Below are positions 10,300-21,928 of a stretch of 64,000 nt of DNA, piece after piece. The first letter of the stretch is position 1. Each line of letters opens with the position of its first letter. This DNA comes from Aspergillus flavus. Its lineage: Eukaryota > Ascomycota > Eurotiomycetes > Eurotiales > Aspergillaceae. A model generated the notes under the pieces. It saw nothing but the letters and a program-made list of their open reading frames with translations. It was not told the DNA's origin and made no database searches. The stretch spans positions 4,774,001 to 4,838,000 of the forward strand of contig NC_092407.1 of NCBI RefSeq assembly GCF_009017415.1, read 5' to 3'. The position numbers and the translations under genes are program-made.

Positions 10300-11195
10300 T
10301 ACAGACAAGATAGGGCTACTGGGCTAGGTTTGAGGGTTACATTCTGTGGGTACTGCAGAAGGCGATTGGATGGGTGATAACACTGGACTGGCGATACTTT
10401 TTCGATTGTATTTTATTTGGCATGGTTGTGGTTTAGAACAGTCAGTGCTAGTATCTTTTAGTTCTATCACATTATCACATTATCAGTGCCAACATGCTAT
10501 ATCTTAGCGACACATTATAAATATCAACTGCTGGCCCACACGTAGGGTAACATTTAACCCCGCTTTATACGAGTGATAAAGGCCCATTACGAGAGACTCC
10601 CATCCATGTCACGTAATATCCCCACAAAGCCAAGTCGGCTCCACAAGACCTTGTATGTGGAGAGGTTGATCACTTATGCGGGGTCCCCGCAAGTTACTCT
10701 ATTCAATCCCTCGCACAATAATTGACGTAATTGTTTCTAGGCTGTAGAATCCTTCTCCTGTAACCCTTGGCTTTCACATATATCAATGAAACATTGAGAC
10801 GTTTGAATAGTATAATGGTATAGATGATTGAAGCGGTCAGTTGCAAGAAGCCGTGACGGTTGTATCATTTGTTCTGATTGCAATGTTTCGCCGAGGTGGT
10901 CCCGAGACTATCTTCACTTATTGAAAATGGATTTAGCCTGTGTAAGGGCCAAGACTAGTATTTTCATCACTGAATAACTCGCAGTGCCGATAGTACCTGC
11001 CGTTGTCTTGGCTGCGTAGGTTGTGAGGCATTTAAATAGATATTGGGAAAGCCATGTATTTGCTAGTTGCGGGGGTTACTTCATTTGCCAAGGCCTCTCT
11101 ATTAAATAGCTGAGCATCCCTCCCTGATGGAAGTATAGACATCTGCAGCATAGGTCTTTAATGACAGGGTCCATCGTTCTTATATTGTACCCACA
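10300..11195. other. Spacer and upstream region of the GH3 gene
   Basis: No coding region supported. It carries the palindromic CreA-type pair listed separately and AT-rich stretches closer to the gene. Confidence 0.5.
10678..10690. promoter_or_regulatory. Palindromic pair of CreA-type sites
   Basis: The 13-base palindrome GCGGGGTCCCCGC holds two head-to-head copies of the SYGGRG carbon-repressor site separated by one base, about 505 bases before the GH3 start. Paired sites are typical of functional CreA repression. The match is seen, the role is inferred. Confidence 0.5.
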
Positions 11196-13100
11196 ATGCG
11201 GATTGACTGTACTGTAGCGAGCCTGACAGCCCTTGCTTCAGGGTGTCAAGCCCTAAGCACCAGACCCTACGTGCCTAGAGGTCATTCCCTGTCGCGACGC
11301 GATGACAGCGCTCCGATCTACAGAGATGCCTCGTATTGCATCGACGAGCGTGTCGATGATCTCCTAGCCCGCATGACAATCGAGGAAAAAGCCGGCCAAC
11401 TCTTCCACACCAGACTAATGGACGGCCCCCTCGACGACGAAGGGAGCGGTAACAACGCCCACAACAGCACCAGCAACATGATCGGCGAAAAGCACATGAC
11501 GCACTTCAACCTCGCCAGCGATATCACAAACGCCACGGAGACGGCTGAATTCATCAATCGCATACAAGAGCTAGCATTACAGACCCGACTGGGAATTCCG
11601 GTCACTGTGTCGACTGATCCTCGTCATTCCTTCACGGAAAACGTAGGCACCGGGTTCAAGGCAGGAGTATTCTCCCAATGGCCGGAATCAATTGGCCTGG
11701 CTGCACTTCGAGACCCTTATGTCGTGAGAAAGTTCGCCGAGGTCGCAAAGGAAGAGTATATTGCGGTTGGTATTCGCGCGGCATTGCACCCTCAGGTCGA
11801 TCTCTCCACCGAGCCACGATGGGCTCGTATTAGTAACACCTGGGGTGAAAACAGCACTCTTACTAGTGAGCTCCTCGTCGAGTATATCAAGGGTTTCCAA
11901 GGCGATAAACTCGGTCCTCAGTCCGTGAAAACGGTTACCAAGCACTTCCCTGGAGGTGGCCCCGTTGAGAACGGCGAAGACTCCCACTTTGCGTACGGAA
12001 AGAACCAAACATACCCGGGCAATAATCTGGAGGAGCACCTGAAGCCCTTCAAAGCGGCCATCGCTGCCGGTGCAACGGAGATCATGCCGTACTATTCCCG
12101 GCCCATTGGCACTGAGTACGAGCCAGTCGCTTTCTCATTTAACAAGAGAATCGTGACTGAGTTACTGCGCAATGAGCTCGGTTTTGAGGGTATTGTCTTG
12201 ACGGACTGGGGTCTCATTACAGATGGGTATATCGCGGGCCAGTATATGCCTGCCCGAGCTTGGGGTGTTGAGAATCTCACTGAGCTTGAGAGAGCGGCAA
12301 GAATCCTTGACGCCGGCTGTGACCAGTTTGGAGGTGAGGAGCGACCAGAACTGATTGTTCAACTTGTCCAAGAAGGGACTGTATCAGAGGATCGGATCGA
12401 TGTCTCCGTTCGCCGGCTCCTGAGAGAAAAGTTCGTTCTTGGCTTATTTGACAATCCTTTCGTTGACCCTGAGTCTGCTGGCCGAGTTGTCGGAAATGAT
12501 TACTTCGTTCGTCTGGGTAGAGAGGCGCAGCGGAGGTCGTATACTCTCCTTAGCAACAACGAGGACATTGTCCCCTTGAAGAAGATTGAACAGAGTACCA
12601 AGTTCTATATCGAAGGCTTCAACGCTTCTTTCATCGAATCGTGGAACTACACCGTCGTCGATAGCCCCGAAGAAGCAGACTATGCTCTTCTGCGGTACAA
12701 CGCACCTTACGAGCCTCGTCCAGGAGGCTTTGAGGCAAACATGCATGCCGGCTCACTCGCATTCAACGATACTGAGAAAGCCCGCCAAGCTAAGATATAC
12801 TCAACCGTACCGACGATCGTGGATATTGTCATGGATCGTCCTGCAGTTATTCCTGAGATTATTGAGCAGGCCAAAGCTGTCTTCGCTAGTTACGGCAGCG
12901 ATAGCAATGCTTTCTTGGATGTGGTCTTTGGTGTCAGCGCGCCTGAGGGAAAGCTGCCATTTGATTTGCCCAGTTCTATGGAGGCTGTCGAAGCGCAGAT
13001 GGAAGATGTGCCGTTTGATACGAGGAATCCGGTGTTTAAGTTTGGACATGGGTTAAGCTATGCTAATCCTTGTGCGAGTAGCAGCAGCAAGTGCTCCTAA
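11196..13100 (+). CDS. Secreted GH3 beta-glucosidase-like enzyme
   Basis: A 634-aa single-exon protein of glycoside hydrolase family 3. A signal peptide (about residues 1-19) is followed by a short propeptide-like stretch ending in SRRDD, which may be cut by a KexB-type protease. The family 3 N-terminal domain starts at RVDDLLARMTIEEKAGQL. The nucleophile is Asp337 in GIVLTDWG. KHFPGGGP carries the substrate-binding Lys-His pair. A (alpha/beta)6 domain begins around SYTLLSNNEDIVPL, and the C-terminus KFGHGLSY is the usual GH3 end. The protein is shorter than the 860-aa extracellular enzymes because it lacks the fibronectin type III domain, so it belongs to a smaller subgroup. Substrate could be beta-glucoside or beta-xyloside. 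CreA-type sites lie upstream. Confidence 0.93.
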   Translation: MRIDCTVASLTALASGCQALSTRPYVPRGHSLSRRDDSAPIYRDASYCIDERVDDLLARMTIEEKAGQLFHTRLMDGPLDDEGSGNNAHNSTSNMIGEKHMTHFNLASDITNATETAEFINRIQELALQTRLGIPVTVSTDPRHSFTENVGTGFKAGVFSQWPESIGLAALRDPYVVRKFAEVAKEEYIAVGIRAALHPQVDLSTEPRWARISNTWGENSTLTSELLVEYIKGFQGDKLGPQSVKTVTKHFPGGGPVENGEDSHFAYGKNQTYPGNNLEEHLKPFKAAIAAGATEIMPYYSRPIGTEYEPVAFSFNKRIVTELLRNELGFEGIVLTDWGLITDGYIAGQYMPARAWGVENLTELERAARILDAGCDQFGGEERPELIVQLVQEGTVSEDRIDVSVRRLLREKFVLGLFDNPFVDPESAGRVVGNDYFVRLGREAQRRSYTLLSNNEDIVPLKKIEQSTKFYIEGFNASFIESWNYTVVDSPEEADYALLRYNAPYEPRPGGFEANMHAGSLAFNDTEKARQAKIYSTVPTIVDIVMDRPAVIPEIIEQAKAVFASYGSDSNAFLDVVFGVSAPEGKLPFDLPSSMEAVEAQMEDVPFDTRNPVFKFGHGLSYANPCASSSSKCS

Positions 13101-13446
13101 GTGGAAGGTTGTGGTGATGGAGCCTAGCTGAGCGTTGCAATGGAGGTCGTATATTGTGAGTAGTGAGAGCCTAGTGGGACATACGTGATGCTATGGGGGA
13201 CTCTAGGCAATATCTGGGTATGAATAATAGAACTAGCTCTGCCACAAACTCAAAGTTACATGACTTCCTAAAATCTCACCTGAGATAGACTCAATGCAAA
13301 TAGAGGTAATTTACCTCATATATAAAATGGGCTGCATATAATACACAGTACTTATATACATATACCCTCCAAGAAGTGAACCACTACCTGAGCATTCCAA
13401 TTTCGCCCCCTCCATACTCCATCCATCGCCTCACACTGGGACGAAC
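13101..13446. other. Convergent 3' spacer
   Basis: An AT-rich stretch between two converging genes. It is expected to hold both polyadenylation regions, and nothing else is seen. Confidence 0.5.
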
Positions 13447-14443
13447 CTAAACAGAGCACTCCTTCCGAGATCCATCGGAATAGAAATAATCCTCATTAAT
13501 CTTGATCGACTCAGCGTACCAAGTCTTACCCTGATCGGAAGTGGCGAAGCCGCTCGACGTAGCGTTCATCAGGTTCAGGGTGTTACCGAAGTTGGGGTCA
13601 GCCTGGCTGAGATGGATGGTAAGCTTGTCCCAGCTGTAACCAGCGACCGTACCACAGGTTCCGAGGTAGCATTCGTTGCTCGAGTAGAGGAACGTAGGGT
13701 TGATCGATTTATCTTTGGTAATGTTCAGTTAGTGTTGCTGGAATTGGGTACTGAGGTTTGTTGATGTAGGGGGCATACCGTCAGATTGCTCGGAGACCTG
13801 CTTTCCACCAATAGAGACCTGCTGGGTGATCTTCTTGTCATCGACGGTGACTGCCATCGTTAATTCTCTGGTCCAATATGTTTGTTATTTGAGGTAAGGT
13901 GTGGAGTTTACTGGTAAAGTCAAGCTTTGAGCCGTTGGGGACAGTGATATACGGTTGCTGTACCTGGCCGGCTATTGAACACGTATTAGTACATGTCAGA
14001 AATTCATATAAATGAACTAACGTACACAGATGATAAGTGCTGGCGGCGACACACCACTCCTGGGCCGTAGCCGGACATGCCCTGATAGCAATTAGCTATT
14101 TATCACATTGCGCCCTGACCTTTGCAATTGTAATGTGTAGTCAAACGCACTGAGACTTCTGGTCCGGCGACCAGTTCAACAGAGGCTGGAACAAATCCGC
14201 AGCCTGATCCGACATGGAGGCGGAGATACCAACCCAGATAGACAGCCAGGGAGCATCGTTCTGCTTCTCCTGGACCGTACCACATGGAATCGCCGGAGGA
14301 ACAAGCGAATAGGTAGCCTTGGTGATTTGAGCATTGTTGGCCGCAGGTCCAACAGCAAACATGTTGCCGAAGTGCCAATCTTCGTAAAGAGCGGCCGCGC
14401 GCAGCGCCAGGGCAAGGGGAACGACAGCGTAGAAGGAGCGCAT
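13447..14443 (-). CDS. Secreted protein of unknown function, five exons
   Basis: Hand-built from exons 14443-14151, 14081-14026, 13971-13912, 13865-13779 and 13712-13447. Introns are 69, 54, 46 and 66 bases, all GT..AG, and the sum is 762 bases for 253 aa. A signal peptide covers about residues 1-18 (MRSFYAVVPLALAL...). The mature part is rich in Trp, Tyr, Ser and Thr, with paired cysteines (PAIPCG, QACPAT, QEWCVA, NECYLGTCG, KECSV), and fits an all-beta, disulphide-bonded extracellular protein with a concanavalin-like feel. I could not assign a family. An A4-type glutamic protease was considered, but its catalytic motifs are not visible. Five exons in under 1 kb is dense even for a fungus. 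Confidence 0.72.
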
Positions 14444-16196
14444 TGTTACCAGACGATGCGAATTAATAAATTGGAGGAATGAAAGAACGAGGTGCAGGAA
14501 AAGAATGATATTGGTGTCCTGAGTTCACGGCTCAGGTCTATATAAATGTCCAAGATGCAAGTGGGCCGGCTTCTGTCTTGGAGATTGTTTCAGGATCCAC
14601 TTTTGACTCCATCGACGGCAAAGAGAGACATTCCCAGACGTGAATCGTCCAGACACGGCATGAAATACGAAAATCATGGCTTAATCAAAAAGGTCACCCA
14701 ATTGTTGAGTTGCTAAGGGCCACATTGCCCCAACATGTGCCGCGCGGAAATTATCTTGCCGTCAATAGTGAGACAAGAGTTGAAATGCTTGATTAGGAAC
14801 TGAGCCATAAGGATTAGCTGAGCGGTATATAGTATGTACTAACTGCGATGGGGTTTGTTTAGCCGCGCTCACCTCCTTTTCTATAGCTTATTATCTCAAT
14901 GCTATTAACTGAGAAATAATTGTTATGCAGCTCTATCAGGACGGAGATGGTAATGTGCTTTCCATCGAGTACCATATTTTAACATGGTCAGTTAGATACT
15001 GTCGCCAAACAAGTTCAACTTTAATGTCTCGAGGTTAGCTGCGTGTCAAGCTCTAATCAACTACTGTTGCTAGGTCGAATGGCATGATATTGACATGTCA
15101 AATCCTTGCCAAGTGCTTCTAGTAACCTTAGTTATGTAGATCTCCATAGAAGCCGTTGCTACTTCACCTATTGCAGGATTTTACAACTACCATAATTGGA
15201 AAGGATGAACGCATTTTCTCGTAGCCAGTGCTCCACAGATTCAACACTGGACCCTGTCACCTGAATTCCTATGCTTTGAAAGCACCTTTGTCATTCATCG
15301 AGTGTATTCGCTGGACATAGGAAGTGCGCATGCTCTTTCTACGGCACATTGCATGTCCCTGGTCTTCAGGAATACTTCGGTTAATATTTTCATATTAGCA
15401 TGTCACGATGGCTCTAATCGAATTATATCATGCAATATTGTGCATACAATTACTTCACCACTTTGTCACAACAGGTCGTGTGAACCAGTAGATGCATTGT
15501 TATAATGCTGTGAAGGCCCTTTCCTTACAGCCCCTTCTGTATCCCCAACTCAACCTGCTTCCTTTTGTCTTCCTATCCCCCCCCCCCAAGAACCTAGTCC
15601 CATCTCATATGGTCTTATTTTGCTGTCAGACCCTCATATCCCCTATCACTACACCTAACCTCATTAAGTTCCTTAATTATATTTACCTCCAACCACGCAT
15701 CGTCATCGTAATCCTGGATCGGTTAAAGCACCCAGTACTAGATGCTCTAATAGGTCTTCGAGTGATGAAGCTCACGTTTTAGCATTTGATGGTCTTAGTT
15801 TGGAAGGCCTTGGAGCACACGGGGCGAAGCTCCCTGGCGAACCGTGTGAGACTATCCCCAATATTCAAAAGGCCACCGAAACCATCACGCCAATACTAAA
15901 GTGGTTTGGCTATCGTCTCCATGGCGACATTGTTCCAAGGCTCCATTTGGACCCAACCACGTGGCCCTTGGATACCACTATTAAGAAATGCACTAGAGAA
16001 GTGTGGTCATGCTATAGCTTAACGCGATATCTTATTAATATTTGCCGAGTAGCTCTCGGTGGGTGGATTGAATCTTAGAAACCGCTAGGGCGCATTTTTA
16101 GTAACCACGACATTCATCCAAATTGTTTAATTTCGCAGGGTCTCTCATGTATGCTCAATCACATACAATGTTGACCACCACAAAATCAAGAATAAG
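14444..16196. other. Gene-poor region of about 1.75 kb
   Basis: An AT-rich spacer. An open stretch at about 15752-16078 (SSSDEAHVLAFDGLSLEGLG...) has protein-like composition but no recognisable domain, and may be a remnant. A run of 11 C at about 15577-15587 is a simple repeat. Confidence 0.4.
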
Positions 16197-16830
16197 GGTA
16201 TGAACGATATACGACGACCATATGAATTCCCCTTCCCCAATCGAGGGCCTGATAACAAGGCATACATAGGGGTATACCGAGGCTATCATGTTCTACTAGG
16301 TTCGGAGATAGCGATGACAAATGGGTGGCTGCTCGCTGGAAGCCCAGGAGGGAGGGCCAAGAAGGTTTCGGATTTTGGACAGACCTGGTCGAGCTAGATA
16401 CTAGACGAACCACGTAGACAACAAGGAAGAAGAGAGATATTATCGTTATCCCACCGGGGCTCATACAGCAATATGCTCGGGAGATAACCAGCATGACGTC
16501 GGCCTTTGATCTCGATATTCGCTACGAATACTATAAGATCCAATAAAATGTGAGCTCGAAGGTCATCGACGAAAGACTCACTCAAAACCACGAGTTCTTC
16601 AACAAGGACCCGAAGAATGGAATAGCGCTGGTCTTGACCTCTTAACAAATATTGAACTGACGCCACGGGCCTGCTGTTATAAAGACAAAGGTAAATGAAA
16701 GGACGTCGATTTAACAACTTGTCAATGCGTCACCTAATATGCCGAATAACTTGAAGTATACCTTCGCAAACAGGTTCAATATTGCGAGGCTGTCTAGGGA
16801 TTTGTATTGCATGAATGCTGTCTCTTGATC
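16197..16830 (+). pseudogene. Cytochrome P450 remnant (N-terminal part)
   Basis: Pieces of a fungal P450 N-terminal region are readable in order. At 16200 there is a segment with PDNKAYIGVYRGYHVLL. After an intron-like break, at about 16435, comes DIIVIPPGLIQQYAREI. The same frame, after an in-frame TAA (16545), then gives VIDERLTQNHEFFNKD, and near 16750-16800 there is a degraded NIARLSRDLY. This order (Gly-Tyr-x-Val-x-Leu then Pro-Pro-x-x-Ile, then Leu-Thr-Gln-Asn) is the usual start of many fungal secondary-metabolism P450s after the membrane anchor. No ExxR or heme Cys motif is found downstream, so only a broken fragment remains. Confidence 0.45.
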
Positions 16831-18497
16831 TGATCCTGTTCGCTCATTTGTCAGGGATTCTTGATTCCTCTGCATCGCTTAGTCCTTAGCCTTTCTCTTC
16901 CACAATATTTATCCGCTGTTTTCGTTTCACGCGCCTGTATCGCGTACTGAGAATTCTTCACAATGCCTATTTCTGACGCTCCTGCTCATCCTCTGTTTTT
17001 AGCGTGCTCTTAGCATGCCTGACGAAACCATCTATTCCATTCATAAACAACTTGAACGCTGCATTTTTAATCCGATTGCCAGTAAAGGCCCGCTCCACAA
17101 GACTGGGGCCCTGAACCAATTATGGCTTCATTATTGATACTCGACAATTACCTAGAATATACTATCGAGATATACACCCTAAACGATGATAATCCGAGGA
17201 GCTACAGAATCATTTCGATGGGATTTAACAGCCCAGGTCACCAAATCAGAAACTTCTCCAAGCAGAATATGGCTGGGAACAGTACCTAGAGCGTTCTGAT
17301 ACCGCGACATTAATGCTTGTATGATGAGCGGCTAAGAAGAGGATATACTGACATTCAAATACATCATACGCTACATCTACCAGGGTCAGGCTTGACAATG
17401 GTTCTTATTTCCGTTCGTTAGGCATTAATTAATTGGAAATTTGGTCCAATTGTTAATCGACCCTAGCCTACATGGCGATATTTGGCACTTCACCCACGCC
17501 AGTAACATTTAACAACATGCACCCACGATTGCCTGTCTCTTGTTAATCAACTTTGCATGATGGATTTGGACTCTATTGCTCTGTTTATGTCAGTCTCGGA
17601 GGAAGCTTTGATACCCACAGTCCTCAGAGCATTAGAGCGCACCAAGGGATATAATATCATGACAATCAACCTAGGTCCTTGTGGGGTGAATATTGCAGAG
17701 ATACTATCTTCGGTACACGGTCCAGCAAATCTGGATAATGGTGCCACTGTGGAGGTAGGAAATGTATAACCCATACGTCTTGGTGCCATTTGCCTATGTT
17801 TCTCGAGCGACATTCCAGAGCTCGATAACCGTACTGCGTTTAAGCAATATCCAATATGTCAACTAACACAAACAAGGCAACTTACAAAATCTTTTCGTGG
17901 AACCAGTGGATCATTGACCACCAGCAGAGCTTCTAGAAATGTGTCAAACTGGAACATCAATTTGAGCAGATCGCCGTGGGAGATCACACAGACGTGCAGG
18001 GTCGCTCAGGCCAGCACGTAAATCAGGAAATGTCAGCAGTATTCCTATCGCAGAAGATAGACATTGAGAATGAAAGGGCGCAGGAAGTCCATCTGCAAGC
18101 TATGGGCACATAGGTGGTATTTACTGTCTGCCTGGGTTCGTGTATGTTATGTGACACTGCTAATAGAACGGACGCCGGATTAGCTTTCCATGAATTATCC
18201 ATGGTCTAACGAATTATGTTATGGGGAGTCCTTTTCCGAGTGATGGTAGCTATAACCTAATATTATTCACTATAAATGCGTTCCAAGGAAATGAAAAGTC
18301 AATTCCCGTGCCAAAGCAAACCCTATAAAGTAGAAGATGATGATGGTGGCGGTACCCGAATGACGTCGACGAGATGCAAAAGGAAAGGATCCACCACGAC
18401 AACAACTACATAATATCTACGTAAAAATAAATAAACTTGTTAAGTAGCCTTCAATTGCCGCTTTTTGAACAAATTAAACTTCACCAAAGTTGACAAA
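16831..18497. other. Gene-poor region of about 1.7 kb
   Basis: One open stretch of 70 codons at 17557-17769 on the plus strand has good composition but no recognised domain. Otherwise nothing can be supported. The right end is the upstream region of the flavoprotein monooxygenase. Confidence 0.4.
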
Positions 18498-20599
18498 ATG
18501 GCTAAGCGCGATTCATACACAGACCTCCTTATTATCGGCGCTGGACCAGCAGGCCTCATGGCCGCTTGCTGGGCCTCGCAGTATGCAATTACAACCCAAC
18601 TTATCGATTTGAAGAGCGAGCGAACAGCTGCTGGACACGCAGATGGAATTAATAGTCGGACTATGGAAATTCTTGACAGTTTCGGACTTGCGGATACAGT
18701 GCTGCGTCAGGCGGCTGGCAATATGGATGCGGCGTATTGGGTATGTGGTTATTGCGTGTTTCCTACGAGGTACTTTGTATTCATTTGCAATAGGGACCCA
18801 ATGAGAAGACGGGGAATATTCGACGGATAAAACACCAGCCATCGCAAACACAGGAACTTTCTCGTTTCGATCAGATGTTGCTGAATCAGGGTGCCATTGA
18901 GCAGATCTTGATTGATTATCTCGTCTCTAAGGGACGTGTACATGTGGAGAGAGAGCGCAAGGCTGAGGAATTGGAGTTACCTTGTCATTCGGACAAGAAG
19001 AGTGATGAGGAATATCCTGTCCATGTTCGTGTGGTATCTGCCAACGGCGACGGTAAGTATTTGGGATTAAAGTTGGAATATTTACCATTGGAATCGGTAA
19101 TGCTGAGCCTAGCTAGATGGCCAACCCGATAATGCTGAAGTCATTCACGCACGATACGTGATCGCCTGCGATGGCACGCGTAGCTGGACCAGCGCACAGT
19201 TAAAGATCGATTCGGACGTATGGAAAACGGAGTCAACGTGGGGTGTGATGGACATTGTTCCAGAAACGGATTTTCGTATGGAAGACCCGAGTACCTGCCT
19301 TTTTGTACAAGCGCTAAGAGTTTCATAGCCGATATCCAGCGAGCTTGTGCGATTCAAGCTGGTGACGGTTTAAGCATGATGGTGGTGCCTAGGGAGAATA
19401 ACCTAGTTCGATTCTACTTACATCTGAATGGTGGCGAGGAAAGAAGCCCAAATGGGCCCGATAAATCAGAAGGATCTTTAGAAGACTTGATGGACATGGC
19501 TGAGAAGACACTCAAGCCATACAAATTGTCTTACAAGTACTGTGACTGGTGGTCTATTTATCCGGTAGGATTGGCGTGTGAACGCTGGCTTGGTATGATT
19601 ATCTGACATTTGGACAGATAGGGCGACGACTGATCAAGCAATACCGGAGTGACCGGTAAGTAATCTATGAGCTGATCCTAAGATGACCAAGATCTAATTG
19701 TCGTCTGTAGCATATTCTTCGCGGGTGACGCTGCCCATACACACTCACCAAAGGGCGGGCAAGGCATGAATATCTCAATGCAGGACACATACAACCTGGT
19801 ATGGAAGGTCGCAGCCGTCATCAGTGGAAGTGTAGACCCGGCAATCCTAGAAACCTACCAGTCGGAGCGGCGCCCAGAGGCCGAGCAGTTGATGGAATTC
19901 GACACCCGCCTTGTGTACGCTTACGAAGAAGGAAGTACGGAAGATGACAGCGAGGATGGAGTAGAAGCGGTCCGCGACAAGTATGCCGGCTTCATGGCAG
20001 GCGTGGCAGTGACATATCCCCCTAGCATCCTTGTCGATGAAAGTGAAAGCAATGCGGCTGTCACCCGAAATGTTCAGCTCGGCAAGCGGCTGCCCTCATA
20101 CTTGATAGTCGGTCAGGAAGACGGCTCTGTCGTTCATCTAGCCAAGAAACTGAATAGTAATGGGTGCTGGAGGTTACTAATTTTCCCGGGAGACTTGCAC
20201 CATCCTGGCGTTTTGGATCGGCTATCGGTGTTTGCGAAGGATCTCAGTGGGCGCATTAATAACGACCTTATCCCACAGTCGACAAATAACTCGGAATTTC
20301 TGGAGACTCTATTGATTCATTCCAGCCCAAGAGCGTCCGTTAACCAGTCACAACATCTTGGGGCATTTCATCAATTCGATACAGAGCTCGGATGCGACCA
20401 TACAAAAGTATTCGTTGATGATCCGTCCTGTGATGGAGATACAGGACAGGCGTACGAGCAGTACGGCATCGACAAGCAAAGAGGCTGTCTCATTGTTTGC
20501 CGACCGGATCAGCATGTTGGCTGGATTGGGGCTATAGAAGATGCAGAGGGTCTAGAAAAGTACTTCTCTAAGTTTTTATTTAATAAGGGAAGGACATGA
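18498..20599 (+). CDS. FAD-dependent monooxygenase, phenol 2-monooxygenase type, six exons
   Basis: Hand-built from exons 18498-18740, 18794-19052, 19117-19275, 19329-19564, 19618-19655 and 19711-20599. The total is 1824 bases for 607 aa and all introns are 53-64 bases with GT..AG. The start at 18498 puts the FAD dinucleotide motif LLIIGAGPAGLMAA at residues 9-22. The second FAD motif of the group follows (VIACDGTRSWT), then WGVMDIVP and the GD motif FFAGDAAHTHSPKGGQGMN. The last ~200 residues form the thioredoxin-like C-terminal domain typical of phenol hydroxylases, with QYGIDKQRGCLIVCRPDQHVGW seen in part. Such enzymes hydroxylate phenolic rings using NADPH. No intact pathway partners are adjacent, so the substrate is open. 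Confidence 0.9.
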
Positions 20600-21853
20600 A
20601 GTGGCAGGGCGACATACATATGCGGAAGACTTAGATGTACAATACAAGCTATACACGACAATAAGACCTGAAATGACGAGTGAAGTGTTGTAACAAGTCA
20701 ACTTCTTCAATTATGTGACAACTGTCTTGCCGATCAGTCCTAGGGTGTATCACGTCCTAACAGACGTAAGTCCATTAGCTCCTGCGACGCATTCTCTGGA
20801 AGCATTCGCTGACCGACGAGGAGCATCGTGTGCGCAAATGACTACGACGATGAGGTTATACCTGGTAATTCATCAGTAGTTTGTGCTATCCGAGATTCCT
20901 CGCCTCGTGTGTCCCACTGGTACCTAAACTAGGCAGACTGGAACGATAAGATAGGGATGAAAATGCGGACAGGGCATGGCGTGCATGTGCCTGTGGTGTC
21001 GCACCCTGAAATAGAGTCGAAATTGGCGCACGGGCATTTCGAGCCCTAACCTAACGTTTCATGATGGAGTTCGGTCCGGCTGTGCCGCCCCCTGGACCCT
21101 CACCAGGAACCATTAAGAACCGTGTTTGTGGGCCCTAAAAACACGCGATTTACTAATCGAAAAGACGAGCAGGCAGCAGGTCACGAATATCATTCTTTGA
21201 TCTGCTCAACTCAGGTGCTCATTCTACATCATCAGGGGCCGGAGCAACAGAGCCACTACCTTTACATCCATTCTCAATTTAGTGCACGGAGTTTCCTACT
21301 GGTCTGCCGCACACTCGTTGAGAGCCAAACCTGAACGGGCTGTTTCGTTACCAGTATCCACACAGCTGTCAGGGTCCATGTATGGGGCTGATCATGTCCA
21401 ATATGAGCGCGGGAGTTTTGCCCGCCAAGCTTTGGGCGTCTCCATGTGGGTGTCGGGTATTAGATCCGACGTTACCGCGAACGAGAGAAGCTTTCGTAGC
21501 AGTTCATTTGAATGTGGATGGATGTGACAGCAGGGTTTCCGGTTGTCAGCCTAGCGTATGGCAGTTGAGACGTCTTGAAGAGTCATAGACATACACCGAT
21601 TGATACAGCAGGAGCCGTCAAACACATCAAGAAGTCGGACTAATGTGGCCTCGGTTCAGCACGAGGTCCCGTAATCACATCCAACTGATCGGGCGCATTG
21701 GATTGGCGAGTCCACGAAGCTATCTGAGACACAATGCCGCCTAATTTAGTCGCGACACATATCCCGTCACATAACAAAACCCCTATTCTTCCAGAAACAG
21801 CTGCCATTCCAGGCCCTTTATTTAAACACCAACAATGTCGGAGTATTGCATTT
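20600..21853. other. Spacer of about 1.25 kb
   Basis: No supported gene. It contains the 3' flank of the monooxygenase gene and most of the upstream region of the pectinase gene. Confidence 0.45.
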
Positions 21854-21860
21854 TTGGTGG
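21854..21860 (-). promoter_or_regulatory. GaaR-like site CCACCAA upstream of GH28 gene
   Basis: Read on the minus strand, CCACCAA fits the CCNCCAA core reported for the galacturonic-acid-responsive activator GaaR in Aspergillus. It lies about 70 bases before the chosen start of the pectinase gene. Short motifs occur by chance, so this is only a candidate. Confidence 0.3.
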
Positions 21861-21928
21861 TGGAAACTTATATCCCTTCACCAAAAACCGTATTATTATC
21901 ACTGAGCCAAGCGGCTGTCGTGTCCAAC

